From Streptomyces sp. AP-93 (GTDB lineage: Bacteria > Actinomycetota > Actinomycetes > Streptomycetales > Streptomycetaceae), in assembly GCF_022808175.1 (NCBI RefSeq), contig NZ_JALGBX010000039.1, positions 1 through 55,287 on the forward strand: a DNA stretch of 55,287 nucleotides, given 5' to 3'. Position numbers and translations under genes: made by a program. The notes under the pieces were generated by a model. It saw only the letters and a program-made list of their open reading frames with translations. It did not search any database and was not told the origin of the DNA. This document shows positions 1 to 8,793 of the stretch, piece after piece. Within the stretch, counting starts at the first letter, position 1. Each line of letters opens with the position of its first letter.

Positions 1-240
1 GGACGCTTCCTTTGTACTCACCCTCAGTAACAATTACTGGGGCTTTCCTCCGGGCTTTCGTTCTGTTCTTGCGTTTCAGACTCTATCAGAGTCCGTCTCG
101 CTTGTTTTCCGCCTTCCAGGTCATCCGCTTTCGCGTTTTCCCTTTCCGGCGAGTCCGACTCTACCAGTCCTTTTCTTTCTCTCTGACCACTCTCCGTTTT
201 GCCGAATAGGCATGCGGAAAGGAGGCGAGATCAAGATCAG
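1..240 (-). promoter_or_regulatory. rRNA operon promoter/leader (16S lies outside, to the left)
   Basis: Read on the minus strand, this AT-richer stretch matches the remembered leader that precedes 16S rRNA in Streptomyces rrn operons. It ends at base 1 with the conserved GTGAGTACAAAGGAAGCGTCC-like boundary. Two minus-strand TAGAGT hexamers (158-163 and 80-85) sit in similar contexts (GGTAGAGTC, GATAGAGTC) and are candidate -10 elements of tandem rrn promoters. No -35 close to TTGACA was found, so the individual promoters are tentative. ORFs in this interval have no coding character. Confidence 0.8.
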
Positions 241-357
241 AACAAGAGAGTGGAGGAGTCCCGTCCATCGGCCGTTCGCGAAATGTTCACGCGGGGCTTC
301 CTGGCGGGAGTCACGACAGTACAGGTCCACCAGGGCCCAAGCAAATCGATTCAGGCG

Positions 358-386
358 TATGGTCTAGTCCACCGGTCTAGTCCACT
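358..386. promoter_or_regulatory. Two overlapping DasR-type operators (dre)
   Basis: TGGTCTAGTCCA at 360-371 and CGGTCTAGTCCA at 373-384 are near-palindromes matching the known dre consensus (TGGTCTAGACCA core), spaced 13 bp apart. They lie about 145 bp upstream of crr. DasR is the GntR-family GlcNAc-responsive repressor known to control PTS genes in Streptomyces. Its action on crr-ptsI here is inferred from the sites. Confidence 0.85.
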
Positions 387-529
387 AGTCTCCGTGCCGA
401 AGGACCAGTCCGGTTCGGGACCAACATCGGGCGAACCCGAACATGTTGTGACTTATCCTTCTGGAGAGTACGCCGTTCGCGACAGGTAGCGACGGCGACA
501 CGACGAAGCCCCACCCCTGGGAGGCCCCC

Positions 530-979
530 ATGACCAGCGTGACGTCCCCACTTGCCGGGACTGCGATCGGACTCGCGGCAGTGCCCGATCCGGTGTTCTC
601 CGGCGCGATGGTGGGACCTGGCACCGCCATTGATCCCGTGCGCGAGCCTTCGGCGGCCGTGTCCCCCGTAGACGGTGTAGTGGTCTCCCTGCACCCGCAC
701 GCGTACGTCGTCGTCGACGGCGAAGGCCACGGTGTACTCACGCACCTGGGCATCGACACCGTTCAGCTCAACGGCGAGGGCTTCGAGCTTCTCGTCAACA
801 AGGGCGACACCGTGACCCGCGGCCAGGAGGTCATTCGTTGGGACCCCGCCGCGGTCGAGGCCGCCGGCAAGTCCCCCATCTGCCCCGTGGTGGCGCTGGA
901 AGCGACTGCCGACTCCCTGTCCGGTGTGGTCGAGGCCGGAGACGTCAAGGCCGGAGACGCCCTCTTCGGCTGGCAGTGA
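530..979 (+). CDS. crr: PTS glucose-type EIIA component
   Basis: A 149-residue stand-alone EIIA(Glc)-family phosphocarrier. It accepts phosphate from HPr and passes it to EIIB domains of sugar permeases; in Streptomyces its best-known role is N-acetylglucosamine uptake. The active-site histidine is His72 in the THLGIDT motif and the partner histidine is His57 in HPHAYV, the same 15-residue spacing as His75/His90 of E. coli EIIA. The ATG follows GGGAGG with a 5-nt gap. ptsI follows 71 bp downstream on the same strand, so the two probably form an operon under the dre sites. No ptsH or EIIBC gene lies here, as expected since Streptomyces keeps those elsewhere. Confidence 0.95.
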   Translation: MTSVTSPLAGTAIGLAAVPDPVFSGAMVGPGTAIDPVREPSAAVSPVDGVVVSLHPHAYVVVDGEGHGVLTHLGIDTVQLNGEGFELLVNKGDTVTRGQEVIRWDPAAVEAAGKSPICPVVALEATADSLSGVVEAGDVKAGDALFGWQ

Positions 980-1050
980 CCTTCGCTTCTAGACGCACTG
1001 GCACATCCAACGCGGCGGGTGGACCCGCCGCTCAATCGGAGACAGGTGAA

Positions 1051-2721
1051 ATGGAGACAACGCTGCGAGGCGTCGGCGTGAGCCACGGTGTGGCGATCGG
1101 CGAGGTTCGGCACATGGGCACGGCGGTTCTCGAGCCGCCGGCGAGGCAGATCACCGCGGACGAGGCGGAGCGCGAACAGGGGCGCGCCCGTCAGGCCGTG
1201 GAAGCTGTATCGGCCGACCTGATCGCCCGGGGCCAGCTGGCCGGTGGCGAGGCCCAGCACGTGCTCGAGGCCCAGGCGATGATCGCCACGGACCCCGAGC
1301 TCATGGCGGACGTCGACCGGCGCATCGCCGTCGGCAGCACCGCCGAGCGCGGTGTGTACGACGCGTTCGCCGCCTACCGTGACCTGCTCGCCGGTGCCGG
1401 TGAGTACATGGCCGGCCGCGTGGCCGACCTGGACGACGTGCGCAACCGCATCGTCGCGCGCCTGCTCGGCGTGCCGATGCCGGGTGTGCCCGACAGCGAC
1501 GAGCCGTACGTGCTGATCGCGCGGGACCTGGCTCCCGCCGACACCGCTCTGCTCGACCCGGCGCTGGTCCTCGGTTTCGTGACCGAGGAAGGCGGCCCGA
1601 CCAGCCACAGCGCGATCCTCGCGCGGGCGCTGGGCGTGCCGGCCATCGTCGCGCTGCCCGGTGCCGGTGAGATCGCCGAAGGTACGGTCATCGCCGTCGA
1701 CGGCAGCACCGGCGACCTGTTCGTGGAGCCGAGTGCGGCGAAGCGGGCCGAGCTGGAGGCCGCGGCCGCCGAGCGCAAGGCCGCTCTCTCCGCGTCTTCC
1801 GGTCCGGGAGCCACGTCCGACGGCCACAAGGTGCCGCTGCTGGCCAACATCGGCGGCCCGGCGGACGTGCCGGCCGCCGTCGATGCCGGGGCGGAGGGTG
1901 TGGGCCTGTTCCGCACCGAGTTCCTCTTCCTGGACGACAGCAAGCACGCGCCGACCGAGGAGAAGCAGGTCGAGTCGTACCGCAAGGTCCTCGAAGCCTT
2001 CCCCGAGGGCCGTGTCGTCGTACGCGTTCTGGATGCCGGCGCCGACAAGCCGCTGGACTTCCTGACCCCGGCCGACGAGCCGAACCCGGCTCTGGGTGTC
2101 CGTGGTCTGCGTTCGCTGCTCGAGCACCCGGACGTGCTGCGTACGCAGCTCACCGCGCTGGCCAAGGCCGTCGAGGGGCTGCCGGTCTACCTCGAGGTCA
2201 TGGCCCCGATGGTGGCCGACCGCATCGACGCCAAGGCCTTCGCGGACGCCTGCCGCGAGGCCGGTCTGAAGGCGAAGTTCGGTGCGATGGTTGAGATCCC
2301 CTCCGCCGCGCTGCGGGCGCGCTCGATCCTCCAGGAGGTCGAGTTCCTCTCGCTGGGCACCAATGACCTGGCCCAGTACGCCTTCGCCGCCGACCGTCAG
2401 GTCGGCGCCGTTTCGCGGCTGCAGGACCCGTGGCAGCCCGCGCTGCTCGACCTGATCGCCATGTCGGCCGAGGCCGCCAAGGCCGAGGGCAAGAGCTGCG
2501 GCGTCTGTGGCGAGGCTGCCTCCGACCCGCTGCTGGCCTGTGTGCTGACGGGTCTGGGTGTCACCTCCCTTTCGATGGGTGCCGCTTCGATTCCTTACGT
2601 GCGGGCGACGCTGGCCAAGTACTCCCTCGCGCAGTGCGAGCGTGCGGCTGCCGCCGCGCGCGCCGCGGACAGCGCCGAGGAGGCCCGCGTGGCCGCCCAG
2701 GCCGTGCTGTCCGGCGAGTAG
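1051..2721 (+). CDS. ptsI: Phosphoenolpyruvate-protein phosphotransferase (PTS enzyme I)
   Basis: A 556-residue cytosolic enzyme I. It takes phosphate from phosphoenolpyruvate onto a histidine and passes it to HPr, starting every PTS uptake route. The phospho-acceptor is His186 in GGPTSHSAILAR. The C-terminal TIM-barrel carries GLFRTEFLFLD, the LGTNDLAQYAFAADR region and the catalytic cysteine in CGVCGEAASDP. Length is normal for the family. The ATG at 1051 has GGAG ten nt upstream and gives the typical N-terminus (LRGVGVSHGVAIGEV); the open frame extends further upstream without family similarity. It ends before a strong hairpin at 2759-2791. Confidence 0.96.
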   Translation: METTLRGVGVSHGVAIGEVRHMGTAVLEPPARQITADEAEREQGRARQAVEAVSADLIARGQLAGGEAQHVLEAQAMIATDPELMADVDRRIAVGSTAERGVYDAFAAYRDLLAGAGEYMAGRVADLDDVRNRIVARLLGVPMPGVPDSDEPYVLIARDLAPADTALLDPALVLGFVTEEGGPTSHSAILARALGVPAIVALPGAGEIAEGTVIAVDGSTGDLFVEPSAAKRAELEAAAAERKAALSASSGPGATSDGHKVPLLANIGGPADVPAAVDAGAEGVGLFRTEFLFLDDSKHAPTEEKQVESYRKVLEAFPEGRVVVRVLDAGADKPLDFLTPADEPNPALGVRGLRSLLEHPDVLRTQLTALAKAVEGLPVYLEVMAPMVADRIDAKAFADACREAGLKAKFGAMVEIPSAALRARSILQEVEFLSLGTNDLAQYAFAADRQVGAVSRLQDPWQPALLDLIAMSAEAAKAEGKSCGVCGEAASDPLLACVLTGLGVTSLSMGAASIPYVRATLAKYSLAQCERAAAAARAADSAEEARVAAQAVLSGE

Positions 2722-2758
2722 TCGGAGCCAGACGCCGCGCCGGCGAGTCGGCGACGTT

Positions 2759-2791
2759 CGAGGGGCCTTCGCCGGTGGCGGGGGCCCCTCG
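2759..2791. terminator. Terminator hairpin between convergent genes
   Basis: Perfect 9-bp inverted repeat CGAGGGGCC / GGCCCCTCG around a 15-nt loop. It lies after the ptsI stop and before the stop of the convergent gene at 2822, so it could end transcription from both sides. There is no U-tract, as is usual in Streptomyces. Confidence 0.7.
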
Positions 2792-2821
2792 GCCGTTGCC
2801 GGGTGGCGGGAACCGCCCGGC

Positions 2822-3739
2822 TCAGTGGTGCGGGCCCGGTTCGTCCACCTCGTAGCCGGGGCAGTACTCGACGCCGGGCTCGGGGCCCACGGGCTCTCCG
2901 GTGTCGGCGTCGGTGCAGTAGGCGTTGAACACGGCCGCCGCCGAGAGGGGGACCAGGCGGCCGCGGTCCAGCCGCCAGCCGTGGACGCGGTCCCGGTCGC
3001 CCTCGGTGGTGCTGCGCAGGACCAGTCCCCCGGGCCCGCCGAGGGCCAGGCCCGCGGCGAGGACCGTCACGAAGTCCAGGCCGTCGCGGCCGTCCACCCG
3101 GGGCCGGTCACCGGGGCCGGTGTCGGCGTGCAGGACCGCCACGAGCTGTTCTTCCTGTGCCGGGACGCTGCACACCAGGTGGTGGTGGCCCGGGCCGGCC
3201 CGGGCGACCAGGCGCCGGAGCGCCTCGGTGGCGCGCTCCAGGGAGGCGGTCCCGATGTCCTCCCCGCAGTCGGCGCAGCGGCCCACTTCGGCCAGCAGCG
3301 AGCTCGCGTACTCCCAGGTGGCCTGCCGGACGGCCGCGTCCACGAGGAGCGGGACCAGTTCGTCGATGGGCTGGCCGGCATACGGGAGGCCGCCGGTGGC
3401 GCCGCCCAGTACGGCGGTGAAGCGGGTGCGGGCTCCGGGGGTGTCCGGATCCAGTCCGCGGTCCGCGCAGTAGTCGGCGTACTCCACGGGATCGAAGAGG
3501 GCGATGGTCGTGTGGATGCCCTGGGCCGCGAGGGAGCGGAGCAGCCGGTCCACGTGGTCCAGGTAGTCGCGGTGGTCGTCGAAGGCGAAGCTGCGGTATC
3601 CGCGCATGGCCGCGAAGTCCCCGGCGTCGGCCAGGAGGCCGACGGTGCTGGGGACTTCGCGGCGCAGGGTGCGGCGCCTGCCGGTGCGGGCCGGACGGCC
3701 CGTGGTGGCGGCGGTTCCGGTGTCGTTCGAGCGTGGCAT
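2822..3739 (-). CDS. Conserved hypothetical protein
   Basis: A 305-residue soluble protein with no function I can assign. The N-terminus is basic and rich in Arg/Thr. A central segment (about 30-90) reads like an alpha/beta fold with FDPVEYADYCADRG. One CxxC pair (RCADCGED, near residue 153) could bind metal or be redox active, and the C-terminus has two more cysteines (NAYCTD, EYCPGY). There is no signal peptide or membrane segment. The ATG at 3739 follows AGGGGGAACC. An AGTGA-N5-TCACT palindrome lies 12 bp upstream of the start. It is convergent with ptsI and in the same direction as the AACS gene. Confidence 0.75.
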   Translation of the reverse strand: MPRSNDTGTAATTGRPARTGRRRTLRREVPSTVGLLADAGDFAAMRGYRSFAFDDHRDYLDHVDRLLRSLAAQGIHTTIALFDPVEYADYCADRGLDPDTPGARTRFTAVLGGATGGLPYAGQPIDELVPLLVDAAVRQATWEYASSLLAEVGRCADCGEDIGTASLERATEALRRLVARAGPGHHHLVCSVPAQEEQLVAVLHADTGPGDRPRVDGRDGLDFVTVLAAGLALGGPGGLVLRSTTEGDRDRVHGWRLDRGRLVPLSAAAVFNAYCTDADTGEPVGPEPGVEYCPGYEVDEPGPHH

Positions 3740-3750
3740 GGTTCCCCCTG

Positions 3751-3765
3751 AGTGACGCGATCACT
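3751..3765. promoter_or_regulatory. Candidate operator palindrome
   Basis: AGTGACGCGATCACT is a perfect 5-bp inverted repeat with a 5-nt spacer. It lies just upstream of the hypothetical gene starting at 3739, in a run containing further GTGA units. Its position suits a repressor site overlapping the promoter. The cognate regulator is unknown. Confidence 0.35.
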
Positions 3766-3809
3766 TGCTCACTCAGAGTAATCATCGCCACTGACAGTGG
3801 CCGTCCGTG

Positions 3810-5789
3810 TCAGCCGCGGGTGCGGGCGAGCTCCTCGTAGAAGTGCAGGAGGTCGAGGTTGTCGACCGAGCCGGGGTTGACCGCCTTGGCCATGGGGGCG
3901 CCCTGGAGGAGGCGCTTGACCGGAACCTCGATGCGCTTGCCGGTGAGGGTGTGCGGGATGCCCGGGACCTCGATGATCTCGTCGGGGACGTGGCGCGGGG
4001 AGAGCTCCTCGCGGATCGTCGCCTTGATCCGGGAGCGGAGGGCGTCGTCGAGGACGGCGCCGGGCGCGAGGTGGACGAAGAGCGGCATCCAGTACCCGCC
4101 GTTCGGTTCCTCCAAGCCGATGACCAGCGATTCCTTGATCTCGGGCAGTCGCTCGACGGCCTCGTAGATGTCCGCGGAGCCCATCCGGACGCCCTGGCGG
4201 TTCAGGGTGGAGTCGGAGCGGCCGTGGATGACGACCGACCCGTGGTCGGTGATCGTGATCCAGTCTCCGTGGCGCCAGACGCCGGGGAACATCTCGAAGT
4301 AGCTGTCGCGGTAGCGGCTGCCGTCGGGGTCGTTCCAGAAACGGATCGGCATGGACGGCATGGGGTTGGTGACGACGAGCTCGCCGACCTCGCCGGTGAC
4401 GGGCTTGCCGGAGGGGTCCCAGGCCTGGAGGTCCGTGCCCAGGCAGGCGGCCTGGAGCTCGCCGATGTGGACCGGGAGGGTGGGGACGGCGCCGGCGAAG
4501 CAGCTGCAGACGTCGGTGCCGCCGCTGACGGAGGCGATCCAGAGGTCCTCGGCCACCTCGTCGTGGAGCCAGCGGAAGCCGTCGGGCGGCAGTGGGGACC
4601 CGGTGGTGGCCACGCACTTGACCGAGGAGAGGTCGAAGTCGCGGGAGGGGTGGACTTCCGCCTTGCGGCAGGCCATCACGTAGGCGGCGGAGGTCCCGTA
4701 GAGGGTGGCCTTGGTCCGCTCCGCGATGCGCCATTGGGCACCGGTGTCGGGGAATCCCGGGCTGCCGTCGTAGAGCACGACGGTGGTTCCGGTGAGGAGG
4801 CCGGAGACGAGGAAGTTCCACATCATCCAGCCGGTGGAGGTGTACCAGAAGAAGCGGTCCCCGGGGCCCAGGTCGCAGTGCAGGCCGAGCTGCTTGAGGT
4901 GTTCGAGGAGGATGCCGCCCTGCGACTGGACGATGGCCTTGGGCAGGCCGGTGGTGCCGGAGGAGTAGAGGACCCAGAGCGGGTGGTCGAAGGGGACCGG
5001 TTCGAAGACCGGCTCCGTCTCGCCCGAGGTGAGGGCCGACCAGTCGAGGGCGCCCGCGGGGGCCGGCGTACCGAGGAGCGGGATGTGGACCACGGCGCGC
5101 AGCGAGGGGAGCTCGGCGCGCAGTTCGGCGACGGTGTCGCGGCGGTCGTGTTCCTTGCCGCCGTAGCGGTAGCCGTCGACGGTGAAGAGGACCACCGGCT
5201 CCACCTGCTGGAAGCGGTCCAGGACGCTGCGGGCTCCGAAATCGGGGGCGCAGGAGGTCCAGACGGCGCCGACGGCGGCGGTGGCGAGGAGTGCGGTGAC
5301 GGCCTCGGGGATGTTGGGGAGGTAGCCGCTGACCCGGTCGCCGGGGCGCACGCCCAGGGCGCGCAGTTCGGCGGCGAGCGCGCCGACCTGGCGGCGGAGC
5401 TCGGCCCAGGTGACGGGGGTGGGCTGGTGGGTCTCGTCCACGTGGAGCAGGGCCGCCTCGGCGGCGCGGGCCGGGTCCTCGGCGGCGCGCAGGGCGTGCT
5501 CGGCGTAGTTGAGGGTGGCGCCCTGGAACCAGGCCGCGCCCGGCATGGAGCGGTCCGCGAGGACGGCCTCGTACGGGGTGGTGAAGCGTACGCCGAACCA
5601 CTCGGCGACGGCCTGCCAGAAGGTGTCCAGTGCGTCGACGGACCAGCTGTGCAGGGCCGGGTAGCCGCCGTCAGCGGGGGCGCCGTGGTGTTCGGCGGCC
5701 CAGGCCTGGAAGGCGGTGACCCGGGCCGCGGCGATCCGGTCGGGGCCCGGGGACCAGAGGGGCTCGGAGGGGGTGGCTGCTGCGGTCAT
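3810..5789 (-). CDS. Acetoacetate-CoA ligase (acetoacetyl-CoA synthetase)
   Basis: A 659-residue ANL-superfamily adenylating enzyme that makes acetoacetyl-CoA from acetoacetate, ATP and CoA. The N-terminus (EPLWSPGPDRI...FQAWAAEHHG) and the full length fit acetoacetyl-CoA synthetase rather than acetyl-CoA synthetase. Motifs are the P-loop-like YSSGTTGLPKAIV, SVSGGTDVCSCF, the core GDWITITDHGSVVIHGRSDSTLN and the C-terminal catalytic lysine in HTLTGKRIEVPVK. The ATG at 5789 has GGGAG 9 nt upstream; a longer open frame reaches 5900 but lacks family similarity. It is divergent from the GH31 gene across about 250 bp. Confidence 0.92.
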   Translation of the reverse strand: MTAAATPSEPLWSPGPDRIAAARVTAFQAWAAEHHGAPADGGYPALHSWSVDALDTFWQAVAEWFGVRFTTPYEAVLADRSMPGAAWFQGATLNYAEHALRAAEDPARAAEAALLHVDETHQPTPVTWAELRRQVGALAAELRALGVRPGDRVSGYLPNIPEAVTALLATAAVGAVWTSCAPDFGARSVLDRFQQVEPVVLFTVDGYRYGGKEHDRRDTVAELRAELPSLRAVVHIPLLGTPAPAGALDWSALTSGETEPVFEPVPFDHPLWVLYSSGTTGLPKAIVQSQGGILLEHLKQLGLHCDLGPGDRFFWYTSTGWMMWNFLVSGLLTGTTVVLYDGSPGFPDTGAQWRIAERTKATLYGTSAAYVMACRKAEVHPSRDFDLSSVKCVATTGSPLPPDGFRWLHDEVAEDLWIASVSGGTDVCSCFAGAVPTLPVHIGELQAACLGTDLQAWDPSGKPVTGEVGELVVTNPMPSMPIRFWNDPDGSRYRDSYFEMFPGVWRHGDWITITDHGSVVIHGRSDSTLNRQGVRMGSADIYEAVERLPEIKESLVIGLEEPNGGYWMPLFVHLAPGAVLDDALRSRIKATIREELSPRHVPDEIIEVPGIPHTLTGKRIEVPVKRLLQGAPMAKAVNPGSVDNLDLLHFYEELARTRG

Positions 5790-6037
5790 GCGTCGGCTCC
5801 CGGTCACGTCTGCGGTTCGCGCTTCGTGGGCGTGTCGTGGTGTGCGGTGTGGTGTGGCGTCTGTGTTCGTACGGTGCCATCGCGCGCGGGGTGTGCGCAC
5901 GGGGGCTCACAGGGACGATGCCATGTGATCGACATCCGCACCAGAGCCGTCATCGGCGGTCGGCTGTGATCCTTTTGCGGGTGAACGGCAGTTGAACGGC
6001 GCCTTCTGGGCCAGGTAGCGGTGGCAGGGTGGGCGCC

Positions 6038-8644
6038 ATGGACGGTCGTGGGCTGGTGCGTGCGGTGAAGGACCTCGGCGGCGAGCGGGGGCGGCGCGCC
6101 TGGCGCTCGGCCTGGCGCAACCGGCGCGTGGACGCGGCGGGGCTCGCACCCCGGGGCGCGGAGCGGGCTCGGGTGCCGGGTCTGCTGACCGGTACGGAGC
6201 CCCGGCCGGGTGGTGGGGTGCTCCGGTTCACCCGTTCGGAGCTGCTGGTCCGGGTCACCGTGGGCGGGGCGGTGTTCTGGGGCTGGGACGGCGCCGCGCC
6301 GACGCCCTCGTACGCGGTGGTCGGCAGCGGGCCGGAGCCCGATCCGCGCGCTGTGCTGGAGCCGGACACCGACGGGGGCTGGCGGGTGGTGTCCGAGCGC
6401 GTGACGGTGGCGGTGTCCCGGCACGGGGCGGTGGAGGTCCGCACCCCCGGCGGGACGGTGCTGCGGCGGGATCTGCCGCCGCGGTGGTGGGAGCCGGTGG
6501 GCTCCGCCGGGTCCGGGGGTGATGCGGCCGGGCCGGGGAGCGGGGGCGGATCGGACGGCGGGGCCGGTGCCGACGGAGGCTGTGCCGACGGAGGCGGCGG
6601 TACGGACCGGGCCGCGGGAACGGGCAGTTGGGCCGGTGGCGCGGGCGAAGCCGGCGGGACGGGCCGTGGGGGCGGCGGGGGCGGTACAGGCCGCGGGGGC
6701 GGAGCGAGCGGGCAGGTCGGCGCCGCGGGAGCGGGGGAAGCCCGCGGTAGGGGCCGCGGGGGCGGCGGGGGCGGGCGGTGGTTGTTGCGTAGCGAGGTGG
6801 CGGCTGACGCCCGGGTGTTCGGGCTGGGCGGGCGGGCGGTGGGGCCGCGGTTGCGGAACGGGAGCTACCGGCTGTGGAACACCGATCCCAAGGGTGGGTT
6901 CGGGTCCGGTTCCGGCGAGGAACCCTTGTACATCACGATGCCGGTGCAGCTGGTGGTCGCGGACGCGGGCACGCACCTGGTCTTCCACGACAACTCCTGG
7001 GACGGGCGGGTGGTGTTGCGGGAGGGCGAGGAGGGCGCCGGCTCGGGGGCGGACAGGCCCGGCTCCTGCGAACTGCGCATGGAGGGCGGCCCCTTGAGGT
7101 GCTGGGTGCTGGTGGGGCCGCCCGGGCGGGTGTTGCAGGGCTGGTCCGGGCTGACGGGCGGGGCGGCCGTGCCGCCGGAGTGGGCGCTCGGGTACCAGCA
7201 CGCGCGGTGGGGGTTCGGGAGCGCGGCGGAGGTGAGGCGGATCGTGGCGGGGTACGCCGAGCACGGGCTGCCGCTGTCGGCCCTCCATCTGGACATCGAC
7301 CACTACGACGGCCACCGGGTCTTCACCGTGGACCGCGAGCGGTTCCCCGATCTGCCGGGGTTGGCACGGGAGTTGGGGAATTCCGGTGTCCGGCTGGTCT
7401 CCATCGTCGACCCGGCGGTGAAGGCCGGCGACCCGGTGCACGACTCGGGGCTCGCGGTCGGCGCGCACGGGGCCTTCGTACGGGACGCGGCGGGGCGGGA
7501 GGTCCGGGGCGAGGTGTGGCCGGGCGAGTGCGCGTACCCGGACTTCACCGATCCGGCGGTGCGGCGGTGGTGGGGCGGGCTGTACGGGGAACGGCTCGCG
7601 CAGGGCTTCGCCGGGGTCTGGCACGACATGAACGAGCCGGTCTCCTTCGCCCCGTTCGGGGACCGGACGCTCCCCCGTTCTGCGCGGCACGTGCTGGACG
7701 GGGCCGGCGGGGACCATCGGGAGGCGCACAACGTGTACGCCCTCGCGATGGCGCGCGCGGGCTGGGAGGGGCTCGTACGGCTGCGCCCGGCCGAGCGCCC
7801 GTTCCTCTTCTCCCGGTCGGGGTGGGCGGGGATGCAGCGGTACGGGGGCACGTGGTCGGGTGACGTGGAGAGCAGTTGGGACGGGCTGCGGGCCTCGCTG
7901 GCGCTGGTCCTGGGCCTCGGGCTGTGCGGGGTGCCGTACTCAGGGCCGGACGTCGGCGGCTTCTGGGGTTCGCCCTCGCCGGAGTTGTACCTGCGGTGGC
8001 TGCAACTGGGCTCCTACCTGCCGCTGTTCCGGACGCATTCGGCGATCTGGGCGGGGCGGCGGGAGCCGTGGGAGTTCGGGGAGGAGACCACCCGGACCGC
8101 GCGCGCCGTGCTGGCGGAACGGGAGCGGCTGCGGCCGTACTTCGTGACGCTGGCCCATCTGGCGCGGCGGACCGGGGCCCCGTACGTGCGGCCGCTGTGG
8201 TGGGGGGCGCCGGAGGACCGGGCGCTGCGGGACTGCGAGGACGCGTTCCTGCTGGGTGACGCCCTGCTGGTGGCCCCGGTGCTGGAGTGCGGGTCGGACC
8301 GGCGGGCGGTGCGGTTGCCGCGTGGGCGGTGGTACGACACTGCGACGGGGCGGGCGTACGAGGGGCCGGGCCAGATACTGCTGGACGCCCCGGCGGACCG
8401 GATCCCGGTGCTGGCACGGGCCGGCTCGCTGCTGCCGGTGCGGGTGGCCGACGGGTCGGTGGGCCTGGAGGCGTGGGCCCCGGCGCGGGGCCGCACAGGC
8501 GGCGGGCTGGTGATCCGGGACCCGGGGCCGGGCTTCGAGGAGGGCGAGGTCGAACGGTACGTGGTGCGGTGGGACGGGGACGCGGTGGTGGTGGAGGACG
8601 AGGCCGGGGAGCGGGTGGAGGGGGTGGTGCTGCGGGGGCTTTGA
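6038..8644 (+). CDS. Glycoside hydrolase family 31 (alpha-glucosidase/alpha-xylosidase type)
   Basis: An 868-residue retaining glycosidase without a signal peptide, so probably cytosolic. The GH31 nucleophile is Asp530 in GVWHDMNEP and the acid/base is Asp609 in TWSGDVESSWDG. The substrate-side motif LDIDHYDGHRVFT and the C-terminal beta-sandwich (APVLECGSDRRAVRLPRGRWYD) are present. Residues about 155-248 form a Gly/Ala-rich low-complexity insert in the N-terminal domain, which normally lacks it. The ATG at 6038 follows AGGGTGGG; a GTG at 6029 is the alternative. TTGAACGG repeats upstream (about 5980-6000) may belong to the promoter. The exact substrate cannot be told from sequence. Confidence 0.9.
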   Translation: MDGRGLVRAVKDLGGERGRRAWRSAWRNRRVDAAGLAPRGAERARVPGLLTGTEPRPGGGVLRFTRSELLVRVTVGGAVFWGWDGAAPTPSYAVVGSGPEPDPRAVLEPDTDGGWRVVSERVTVAVSRHGAVEVRTPGGTVLRRDLPPRWWEPVGSAGSGGDAAGPGSGGGSDGGAGADGGCADGGGGTDRAAGTGSWAGGAGEAGGTGRGGGGGGTGRGGGASGQVGAAGAGEARGRGRGGGGGGRWLLRSEVAADARVFGLGGRAVGPRLRNGSYRLWNTDPKGGFGSGSGEEPLYITMPVQLVVADAGTHLVFHDNSWDGRVVLREGEEGAGSGADRPGSCELRMEGGPLRCWVLVGPPGRVLQGWSGLTGGAAVPPEWALGYQHARWGFGSAAEVRRIVAGYAEHGLPLSALHLDIDHYDGHRVFTVDRERFPDLPGLARELGNSGVRLVSIVDPAVKAGDPVHDSGLAVGAHGAFVRDAAGREVRGEVWPGECAYPDFTDPAVRRWWGGLYGERLAQGFAGVWHDMNEPVSFAPFGDRTLPRSARHVLDGAGGDHREAHNVYALAMARAGWEGLVRLRPAERPFLFSRSGWAGMQRYGGTWSGDVESSWDGLRASLALVLGLGLCGVPYSGPDVGGFWGSPSPELYLRWLQLGSYLPLFRTHSAIWAGRREPWEFGEETTRTARAVLAERERLRPYFVTLAHLARRTGAPYVRPLWWGAPEDRALRDCEDAFLLGDALLVAPVLECGSDRRAVRLPRGRWYDTATGRAYEGPGQILLDAPADRIPVLARAGSLLPVRVADGSVGLEAWAPARGRTGGGLVIRDPGPGFEEGEVERYVVRWDGDAVVVEDEAGERVEGVVLRGL

Positions 8645-8793
8645 GGTGGCCCTGCGGGTGCAGCGGCGTGGCGTCGGGGCAGTCGGTGGCCGCCGACGGG
8701 GGCCGAGGGGGAGTTGTGGCTGGGGCCCGGGGGCCGGGGGCCGGGCGAGCCAGGGTCGGCAGGAGCCCGGACCGGGCTATGCCGTGCGCGTGC

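Noticed and set aside
530..979. Possible inclusion of crr-ptsI in a sugar-specific PTS cluster
   Set aside because: No EIIB, EIIC or HPr gene lies within the window, so these are general components only.
763..2127. Long minus-strand open frame across crr-ptsI
   Set aside because: Antisense shadow of ptsI; Arg/Gly-rich with no recognisable protein.
3807..5969. Long plus-strand frame opposite the acetoacetyl-CoA synthetase
   Set aside because: Antisense of a well-conserved enzyme; composition reflects GC skew only.
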